From NCBI GenBank assembly GCA_020639255.1, contig JACKGZ010000009.1, positions 1 to 62,401 of the forward strand: DNA of 62,401 nucleotides. Direction: 5' to 3'. The notes under the pieces were generated by a model. That model did no database searches. It was not told where the DNA came from and saw only the letters and a list, made by a program, of their open reading frames with translations. The stretch is from Phycisphaera sp. GTDB lineage: Bacteria; Planctomycetota; Phycisphaerae; Phycisphaerales; UBA1924. How positions within the stretch are numbered: position 1 is the stretch's first letter; each line of letters begins with the position of its first letter. The translations under genes and the position numbers were made by a program. This document shows positions 56,050-62,401 of the stretch, piece by piece.

Positions 56050-57939
56050 GTGACCCAAGCATCGAGCAACCTGACCTCACCCCGCAATCGCGGCTCGGCC
56101 AAGTCCACCATCCTCGGCCTCATTCTTGTCGCAGGCGTCGCCGGCGGCGGGTGGTGGTATTTCACCCAGCGAGGCGACTCCGGCTCTGCCTCGGCGGTCC
56201 GGACAAGCGACATCACCAAGGCCGCGCTCTCAAACTTCGACGTCACAACCACCGCCTCGGGCGAACTCCAGGCGCTCGATCAGATCGAGGTTCGCTCGAC
56301 ACTCGAGCAGCAGGCAACGATCGTGAACATCATCGAAGAGGGCACTACCGTCAAGAAGGGCGAAGTGCTCTGCGTGCTGAACACCGACAACCTCGAGACC
56401 GAACTTGACACCGAAGAAGCCGACCTCGAATCTTCTCAGGCCGCGCTCTTCGCCGCCGAGAACGCGTACCAAATCCAGGTCACCGAGAACGAGAGCGCCA
56501 TCCGCGATGCCGAACTCAAACTCAGGCTCGCGCAGCTCACGCTCCAGCAGTGGGACTCCGGCGACCGGGTCATGAAGCTGCAGGAGCTCGACCTCAACAT
56601 CGACGAAGCAAACCGCGAGCTCACCCGGTTCGAGGCGAAGTTCGAGAAGAATGTCGGCCTGCTCGCCGAAGGATTCATCAGCAAGGACCAGTACGACCAG
56701 GACGAGCTCGCACTCGTCAAGGCCCGCGCGCGGGTGAAGACCGTCGAACTCCAGAAGCAATCCTACATCGATTACGAGCAGAAGAAGGACCGCGAGCAGA
56801 TGGAGAGCGACGTCGCGCAGGCGCAGGCGCAGCTCGAGAACGTCAAGGCACAGAATGAGATCAAGCTCGCCGACAAGTCCGCAGACCGCGCCTCGGCCAA
56901 CCGGCGCGTGGTCCGCGATCAGGCCCGCGTCGACAAGCTCAAGCAGCAGATCGCCGCATCAACGATCACCGCGCCTTCCGACGGCATGGCGATCTACGGC
57001 ACCACGATCATGCAATCCCGAAACCGCTGGTCCTCAGAAGGCCCGCTCATGATCGGGCAGAGCGTCTACCCCAACCAGCTGCTCTTCAGCCTCCCCGACA
57101 CATCCAAGCTCGTCGCCGAGGTGCGAGTCCACGAAAGCCTGGCGGGCCGGATCCACAAGGGCATCCGCGCCAACGTGAAAGTCGACGCGCTCCCGGGCGT
57201 GGCGCTCACGGGCACTGTGCGCGAGATCGGCGTGCTCGCCGAATCCGGCAACTGGCGTGACCCAAACCTCCGCGAGTACACCGTCAAAATCCTCCTTGAC
57301 AACAACGAGCACACCGACAGCCTCAAACCCTCCATGCGATGTGAAGCAAGCCTGCTCCTCGACACCGTCAGCAACGCGCTGGCCGTGCCCGTCGCCGCGA
57401 TCTTCAACGACGGCCCGGTTCGCTATGTCTACAAACCCAAGGGCGCGTACTTCGAGCGCATCCCGATTCAGACCGGGCGCTTCAGCGAGACCTACGCCGA
57501 GATCCTCGCAGGGATCGAACAGGGCGACGATGTCCTGCTCCGCCAGCCGACCGCAGGCGAGATCATCGACAAGGACTGGAATCAGGCCGAACTTGAACTC
57601 GTCGGGCTCACGCTTGATGAAGAAGGCAACCCCGTCCGCCCGATGCCCGCCGGCATGAACGGCGGCGCCCAACCCGCCGCGTTCCAACAGGGCGGACAAG
57701 CCCAGCCGCAGATGGGTGGGAAAGACGGATTGGGACAACGCCCGCAGCGAGGCAACCGCCAGGGTGGCGCAACCGGTGAGAACCATCAGGGGAGCAAAGC
57801 AGACTCCCCCGCTGTGGACTCGACGACCGAAACAACGGCCACTACCACTGACGAAACCAACGAGCCCGAATCAGAGACCGTCACGGAATCGCCGGTGCCA
57901 GCCGACAAGCCCCAGGAAACAAAGTCCGAGGGCGAGTGA
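56050..57939 (+). CDS. HlyD-like membrane-fusion/efflux adaptor
   Basis: 629 residues from GTG 56050, preferred because AGGAG lies about 8 bases upstream. One membrane helix (TILGLILVAGVAGGGWWYF, about 19-37), a first barrel half with SGELQALDQIEVRSTLEQ, a long coiled-coil hairpin (about 115-290; KLRLAQLTLQQWDSGD to ASANRRVVRDQARVDKL), the second lipoyl half (TITAPSDGMAIYG), a beta-barrel and a MacA-like C-terminal part. The last 100 residues are disordered and Gln/Gly/Thr/Glu-rich. No permease or outer-membrane partner lies downstream; the next gene is convergent. Confidence 0.85.
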   Translation: MTQASSNLTSPRNRGSAKSTILGLILVAGVAGGGWWYFTQRGDSGSASAVRTSDITKAALSNFDVTTTASGELQALDQIEVRSTLEQQATIVNIIEEGTTVKKGEVLCVLNTDNLETELDTEEADLESSQAALFAAENAYQIQVTENESAIRDAELKLRLAQLTLQQWDSGDRVMKLQELDLNIDEANRELTRFEAKFEKNVGLLAEGFISKDQYDQDELALVKARARVKTVELQKQSYIDYEQKKDREQMESDVAQAQAQLENVKAQNEIKLADKSADRASANRRVVRDQARVDKLKQQIAASTITAPSDGMAIYGTTIMQSRNRWSSEGPLMIGQSVYPNQLLFSLPDTSKLVAEVRVHESLAGRIHKGIRANVKVDALPGVALTGTVREIGVLAESGNWRDPNLREYTVKILLDNNEHTDSLKPSMRCEASLLLDTVSNALAVPVAAIFNDGPVRYVYKPKGAYFERIPIQTGRFSETYAEILAGIEQGDDVLLRQPTAGEIIDKDWNQAELELVGLTLDEEGNPVRPMPAGMNGGAQPAAFQQGGQAQPQMGGKDGLGQRPQRGNRQGGATGENHQGSKADSPAVDSTTETTATTTDETNEPESETVTESPVPADKPQETKSEGE

Positions 57940-57957
57940 CGCCGAAGTGATCAGACA

Positions 57958-59235
57958 TCAGGCGCTGCGTTTGAACCGATCCGCCTCGTGATCGCGATGG
58001 CGTTCCAGCTCTGCCGCGTTGTGCAGCAGCTTCGACGCGGTCTCAAGGCAGAAATCCGAGCGATTGATCGGGTAGAAGTTGTCCCGACCTACATCCTGCC
58101 CCTCGGCCTGCGCGACGCACAGCCCGTTCGACTGAGACAGATCGATGATCTCGCCCGGTTCTGACTCCTCAGTCAGACTCGGGTCGACGATCATGACTCT
58201 TGGTCGACATGGGTCAGCAGGTTCCCAACCAACGACCACGCCGTCCGTGCCGTCGGACAGACGCACCAGCGTCCCGGGCGGGTACGGCGGGCACACGGCC
58301 AAGAGCGCCCGCATCACCATCGGATCCAGCTTCTTCGACCTCGACCCGCGCAGCAGGTGACTCAGGATCCGCACCCGTGGCGCGTAGCGCCCCTCGGCGT
58401 CCCTGAACCTCGACATCCGATCGAAGATGTCCGCAGCAGCAAGAATGCGCGCGTAGATGTGGATCTTGCTCCCTCGCAGCATCTCAGAGCCGCCGTCGGC
58501 GCGCCGACGATACGGGAACCCCGTGCCGTCGTACGCCTGGTGATGATGCAACACCGCAGCAGCCGCCGCGGGCGGCACGCGCCCGTGCACCATGTGGAAC
58601 CCGATCTCGACGTGCTTCTGCCACTCGACGTCCGACTCGTCGCGCGTCTCACGCCAGCGCAGACGAACCTCGTCGGGCAGCTGCGTCATGCCGATGTCGT
58701 GCAGCATCCCCGCCACACCCAATGGTGTGACGTCGCGCGCCACCACAGCTGAGACGCGCGCCCGCTGGTGCTCCAGATACGTCCCCATCTTCAGACCCAT
58801 CAACACCGCGATGAAGCACACCGAGCACGCGTGCTCCAGATCCTCATCTCCGCCCGCAGCCACCTCGTCCAGCAGCATGTTCGAGTCGGGGTTGTCGATC
58901 AGCGATTGCGACAGCGATGCGACCGTCCGCGCGTACGACGCGTACTCCAGGTCCGCGTGCGTGCCCCGGCTCAGATCGTCCAGCAACTCGTGCACCTGAC
59001 CCGCGACCGAAGCGCGGTGGCGGATCACCTCGGGCGAGGCGTGCTTCAGCAGGAAACTCAGCGGCGGGTAGTTGATCCACACCCCACGCACCTGCAACTC
59101 GCGCAGACGCAGAATCGTCCGGCTGTCCAGCTCGAACCCCGAGCGCAGCAAGACCCGGCTCGGTGATTCCGGGTGGAACACCGGCATCGCCAGCTTCATG
59201 CCGGCCTTTGCCGAGATCATGGATACACGCAACAC
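57958..59235 (-). CDS. HD-GYP domain protein (putative c-di-GMP phosphodiesterase)
   Basis: 425 residues from GTG 59235 (GGAGG about 10 bases upstream); the longer frame overlaps the antiporter gene and has no similarity. N-terminal 100 residues have no recognised domain. The HD-GYP core carries HDIGMTQLPDEVRLRW (HD pair near residue 178; the usual Lys after HDIG is Met), the metal-ligand His in FHMVHGRVP, and HHHQAYDGTGFPYR in place of the HHExxDGxGYP motif. Most ligands are kept, so activity is possible. Residues about 320-425 form a beta-rich C-terminal part. Confidence 0.82.
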   Translation of the reverse strand: MLRVSMISAKAGMKLAMPVFHPESPSRVLLRSGFELDSRTILRLRELQVRGVWINYPPLSFLLKHASPEVIRHRASVAGQVHELLDDLSRGTHADLEYASYARTVASLSQSLIDNPDSNMLLDEVAAGGDEDLEHACSVCFIAVLMGLKMGTYLEHQRARVSAVVARDVTPLGVAGMLHDIGMTQLPDEVRLRWRETRDESDVEWQKHVEIGFHMVHGRVPPAAAAAVLHHHQAYDGTGFPYRRRADGGSEMLRGSKIHIYARILAAADIFDRMSRFRDAEGRYAPRVRILSHLLRGSRSKKLDPMVMRALLAVCPPYPPGTLVRLSDGTDGVVVGWEPADPCRPRVMIVDPSLTEESEPGEIIDLSQSNGLCVAQAEGQDVGRDNFYPINRSDFCLETASKLLHNAAELERHRDHEADRFKRSA

Positions 59236-59309
59236 GCGGGGTGGTCCTCCGCACTCAGCATCGGATTGACCAGGGTCCGCCTTTCCCCTGACCCGAAAAC
59301 CACCGCTCC

Positions 59310-60296
59310 CTAGCCGCGTCGCAGGGCGTACAACGCCCCTATGTACACAACGTAGAGTCCGAGAAGCAGCGTGCCCTCGAACCGCGTGATCCGACCCCCG
59401 GTGAACATCACCGGGATGCACGCCAGAGCCGCGCCGAGCATCACCCACGCATCGAGCGTCCACATCCCCTCGGGCACGACCATCGGGTGCGGCGAAACGA
59501 GCGTCGTCAGCCCGAGCACACACAGAATGTTGAAGATGTTCGAACCGAGCACGTTCCCAATCGCGATATCCGGCTCCTTGCGCAAGGCCGCGACCACCGA
59601 GAGTGACAGCTCAGGGATGCTCGTCCCGAGCGCGACCAGCGAGAGCCCGATCACCGCGTCATCCACCTTGAGCATCTGAGCCAGCGACGTCGCACCCGCG
59701 ACCAGCTTGTCGGCACCGAACACCAGAAGCCCGATGCCGAGAATCACGAAAATCACATTGAGCACGACCGGCGTCTTCACGCCTGACTCGACCTCCTCCG
59801 AGAGCTCCGTCGCCGCACGCTCGAGCTCCCTGGCCTGCTCCGGGTTGCGTTTGCCGTTGATATAGGTCCGCGCGATAAACACCAGAAGCCCCGCGACGAG
59901 CAACGCCCCGCCCCACCTGGGCATGTGCGCCGGGATCATGATCAGCATCGCCGCGATCGTCACCACGATCATCTGGATTACTTCGCGTCGAACGACTGAT
60001 GTCCGCACCGGGATCGGGCAGATGATCGCCGCGAGCCCGAGGATGAGACAGATATTGGCGATGTTCGATCCCACGACGTTGCCGATCGCCAGCCCGCCGT
60101 TGTCGTTCAGCGCCGCGCCAAGCGAACCGCCGAGTTCGGGTGCGCTCGTCCCGAACGCCACAACCGTCAGCCCAACGACAAACGAACTCACGCCAGCCGC
60201 CCGCGCCAGCCGCGACGCGCCACGGACGAGCAGCTCCGATCCAAAGATCAGCGTCACCAGCCCGACCACGAGCCACACGATCGGAATCAACGCCAC
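59310..60296 (-). CDS. Calcium/sodium antiporter (CaCA family, YrbG-like)
   Basis: 328 residues, ten to eleven membrane helices, with both alpha-repeats of the cation/Ca2+ exchanger family: GTSAPELGGSLGAAL with GNVVGSNIAN (about 48-80) and GTSIPELSLSVVAAL with GNVLGSNIFN (about 218-255). The acidic residues that bind Ca2+ are present in both. An acidic cytoplasmic loop (ARELERAATELSEEVESG) separates the halves. GTG 60296 lies 10 bases inside the upstream lipoprotein gene, so expression is coupled. Confidence 0.92.
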   Translation of the reverse strand: MALIPIVWLVVGLVTLIFGSELLVRGASRLARAAGVSSFVVGLTVVAFGTSAPELGGSLGAALNDNGGLAIGNVVGSNIANICLILGLAAIICPIPVRTSVVRREVIQMIVVTIAAMLIMIPAHMPRWGGALLVAGLLVFIARTYINGKRNPEQARELERAATELSEEVESGVKTPVVLNVIFVILGIGLLVFGADKLVAGATSLAQMLKVDDAVIGLSLVALGTSIPELSLSVVAALRKEPDIAIGNVLGSNIFNILCVLGLTTLVSPHPMVVPEGMWTLDAWVMLGAALACIPVMFTGGRITRFEGTLLLGLYVVYIGALYALRRG

Positions 60297-61195
60297 GCTT
60301 CTTCTCCCCCGCTCAACGACAGCAACCGGAACTCGCTCGGCAGACGCGCGATCAGCACGATGATCGCACGCCGACGCACGGGCGTCACGCCGCCGAGCTC
60401 CACCGACGTCAGCATCGCCTCACCCACCGTCGGCACGGCGGGCACCGGAGGACCAGCATCAACCTTGGGCTCCGCGCCGAGCACCGATTCCGGATCGAAC
60501 CCGGGCTGCACCGGCACGAGCACCAGCGCCTCGCCCGGCTGCATCAGAAACCCGCTCGTCAGCTCGGCAAAGTTCTCGCCCTGTTCCAAAATGGGGATCG
60601 TGGCGTCGATCGACAACCCCTGTGTGCTCGGGCGTTGGTGCAGCCGCTGCAGCTGGACCGTCATCTCAACCTGCATCTCTGGCCCGTCCGAGCCCGGCAC
60701 CGTCCAGCACCGCGCCAGCATCCGGAATCGACCGGCCGGCGAGCGCATCGTGCCTCCCGGCCTTGCGATCATCGCGCCCTCATCCACGCGCCGGCCCGGC
60801 ACAACCTCACGCCACGCCGGCATCAGCCCGAGCCAGTCCTGCTGCTCCACACCGATCAGACGCATCCGGCCGCGCGCCAGCGTCAACTCATCGATCGGCA
60901 CCGAGATCGCCCACAGCCCGCTCCCCCGCCAGCTCGTGCGCTCCGAATCGAGCATCGGCGTCGGACGACCCTTGTATGTCTCGATCAGCTCTGCGATCAG
61001 CGCGTCCTGGTCCTCGACAGCCCACACCCGTAGCTCGAGTCCTTCCTGGTTCCCGTCCACGATCGGGCGTTCGAGGTTCGGCTGTTCCCACGGCTGGGGT
61101 GCTGGTGCCTTCGGCCCGGCACCATCGCCCGCGCAGCCGATCACCCCACCCAGAAACATGCAGACCGCAGCCGCGATCTCGGCGTGTCTGACCAT
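60287..61195 (-). CDS. Predicted lipoprotein, unknown function
   Basis: 302 residues from ATG 61195, which shares a base with the TGA of the LOG gene (TGATG). Signal peptide and lipobox FLGGVIGC, lipidation at about Cys20, then Pro/Ala linker and a mixed alpha/beta domain (LRVWAVEDQDALIAELIETY; LARGRMRLIGVEQQDWLGLM). A beta-rich second half contains repeated hydrophobic strands. No recognised catalytic motif. It sits between a LOG-family gene and an antiporter in an overlapping three-gene unit; no functional connection is evident. Confidence 0.75.
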   Translation of the reverse strand: MVRHAEIAAAVCMFLGGVIGCAGDGAGPKAPAPQPWEQPNLERPIVDGNQEGLELRVWAVEDQDALIAELIETYKGRPTPMLDSERTSWRGSGLWAISVPIDELTLARGRMRLIGVEQQDWLGLMPAWREVVPGRRVDEGAMIARPGGTMRSPAGRFRMLARCWTVPGSDGPEMQVEMTVQLQRLHQRPSTQGLSIDATIPILEQGENFAELTSGFLMQPGEALVLVPVQPGFDPESVLGAEPKVDAGPPVPAVPTVGEAMLTSVELGGVTPVRRRAIIVLIARLPSEFRLLSLSGGEEAWR

Positions 61196-62325
61196 CACTC
61201 CGCTCTCGGCTCGCACAGATTGATCCGGTCGATCAAGCGACGAACGAGCGCGTAGTGGTACCGGGTGTGCGTGAACGCGAGCCTGGGCATATCGAGGTGA
61301 TCGGTCTCCTCGGGGTAAGGCCCGCACTGCACGATCTGGCCGCTCTTGACGAGCATCCCGAACTCTTCATTCAGCTTCGCCACATCCTCGTCACGGATCG
61401 CGTAGTTCATGCGGATCACCAGGTCGTCGCGCACATAGCGAGAGCTGTGGTACACGCGGTAGAACCGCTCGATCTCCTCGACACCCTCCTGAGCGGTCCG
61501 GCAGACTCGGTACAGGCTCCGGTCCTCGTCGTTGATCATCTTGTGCCCGAGCAGCTTTTCCGTCACAAACTCGTGCCACTCGTCCCAGTAGCGCACGCCC
61601 TCGCCCTCGAGCAGCACGATCGGGATCATCGAGCTCTTGCCCGTCTGCACGAGCGTCAGCACCTCGTACACCTCGTCCATCGTGCCGAACCCGCCCGGGT
61701 ACACCGCCACTGCGTCGCACTGGCTCAGGAACATCAGCTTGCGCGTGAAGAAGTAGCGGAAGTTGATGAGCTTCTCATCGCCCGCGATCACGGTGTTCGC
61801 GCTCGTCTCGAATGGCAGGCGGATCGCTACGCCGAAGCTCGCCTCGCGCCCCGGGCCCTCGTGCCCGGCCTTCATGATCCCGTCGCCCGCGCCGGTGATC
61901 GCCATCCACTGGCGCTGGGCCATGAGCCTGCTGAACTCGACCGCAGCCGCGTAGTCCGGGTGATCCGCCGGCGTGCGCGCCGAGCCGAAGATCGTCACCT
62001 TTCGCGTGCTCGGGTACTGCCCGAACACGCGATACGCGTAGCGCAGCTCCTTCACCGCCGCCGAGATGAGCTTGAGCTCGCCCGTGTCGCGCCCGTCGGG
62101 GATCAGCTTGAGCGCCGCGGTCATCAGATCGCGTACGAGCCGATGCTCGTACACCGATTCATTGACACCCGACACCGCGGTGATCATCTCTCCCAGCTGC
62201 TTCTGGATCGCCGGATCCTGGGCTTTACGCTGGCTCGATCCCTCTGGTGGGACCGCCGACTCGTCCTGCGGCGCCACGGTCGCGGGGTCCAGTTCCTGAC
62301 GGGTGTGCTCATCCTTTGGTTTCAT
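61195..62325 (-). CDS. LOG-family Rossmann-fold protein (TIGR00730-like)
   Basis: 376 residues from ATG 62325. The Rossmann-type core has IFGSARTPADHPDYAAAVEF, GAGDGIMKAGHEG and the family signature PGGFGTMDEVYE; LOG proteins hydrolyse nucleoside monophosphates to free bases, and some release cytokinins. An N-terminal extension of about 100 residues and a long C-terminal part (GQIVQCGPYPEET to RLIDRINLCEPRAE) make it about twice the common size, as in larger bacterial LOG relatives. The frame is open from ATG 62325 to the window edge without a stop, so a start further upstream cannot be excluded. Confidence 0.85.
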   Translation of the reverse strand: MKPKDEHTRQELDPATVAPQDESAVPPEGSSQRKAQDPAIQKQLGEMITAVSGVNESVYEHRLVRDLMTAALKLIPDGRDTGELKLISAAVKELRYAYRVFGQYPSTRKVTIFGSARTPADHPDYAAAVEFSRLMAQRQWMAITGAGDGIMKAGHEGPGREASFGVAIRLPFETSANTVIAGDEKLINFRYFFTRKLMFLSQCDAVAVYPGGFGTMDEVYEVLTLVQTGKSSMIPIVLLEGEGVRYWDEWHEFVTEKLLGHKMINDEDRSLYRVCRTAQEGVEEIERFYRVYHSSRYVRDDLVIRMNYAIRDEDVAKLNEEFGMLVKSGQIVQCGPYPEETDHLDMPRLAFTHTRYHYALVRRLIDRINLCEPRAE

Positions 62326-62401
62326 GTTTTCATCCTTGTCTTCTAGAAATGATTGGGACGCACCGAGCCGGTGCGCGATGTGTTTCTCAGCGTTCGCCGC
62401 G

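Noticed and set aside
59236..59523. N-terminal extension of the HD-GYP frame
   Set aside because: It overlaps the antiporter gene on the same strand and is not protein-like; GTG 59235 has a ribosome site.

Overview
The window most likely comes from a Planctomycetota bacterium of the class Phycisphaerae, judged from gene content alone. The DNA is GC-rich, and seven secreted proteins end in a double EF-hand 'GC-type dockerin' tail with a cysteine within two residues of the terminus. Other pointers are two PEP-CTERM-like C-termini, a DUF1559-like pseudopilin, PVC-style pilus-platform genes and a 23S-5S rRNA unit with no 16S beside it. No marker here fixes genus or species.

Layout. 1-4332 (+): a cut-off multi-pass GT-C-like membrane protein, a flippase-like membrane protein and glutamine-dependent NAD synthetase, all overlapping. 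4553-8978 (-): a small membrane protein, an NxxG-repeat secreted protein interrupted by an in-frame TAG, a DinB-like protein, an unknown protein and a PEP-CTERM-like protein. 9103-10821 (-): a TPR protein with an N-terminal DUF4062/TIR-like domain and 120-bp near-identical repeats, starting just after the rRNA terminator with a probable leaderless promoter. 10888-13920 (-): 5S and 23S rRNA. 14288-19874 (-): a non-canonical PilM-like operon with two large single-pass periplasmic partners. 20127-24940: a small membrane protein, a Memo-family protein, a small + strand gene with a probable frameshift, a family 4-like uracil-DNA glycosylase lacking all four Fe-S cysteines, and a sugar-nucleotide epimerase.

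25063-41937 is the secretome block: a metalloprotease with Ig-like domains, an Endonuclease I-type nuclease, two FG-GAP proteins, a CotH/lamin-tail protein, an NxxG-repeat protein and an unknown protein all carry the dockerin tail. A TraT-like lipoprotein, a sodium/solute symporter (apparently starting at ATC) and an isolated atpA lie between them.

42088-62325: c-di-AMP synthesis (CdaR-like and CdaA), an Nfu N-terminal-like protein, MutY, a pseudopilin, a DUF3568-like lipoprotein, acetyl-CoA synthetase, a classical type IV pilus operon (PilB/GspE, PilP-like, PilO, PilN, PilM), futalosine hydrolase (menaquinone by the futalosine route), an HlyD-type adaptor, an HD-GYP protein, a Ca2+/Na+ antiporter, a lipoprotein and a LOG-family protein.

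The observations most worth following are the dockerin-tail family and its interchangeability with PEP-CTERM-like tails, the two pilus platforms, the DUF4062-TPR gene beside the rRNA operon, the Fe-S-less uracil-DNA glycosylase, and several apparent frame breaks that could be real mutations or assembly errors.
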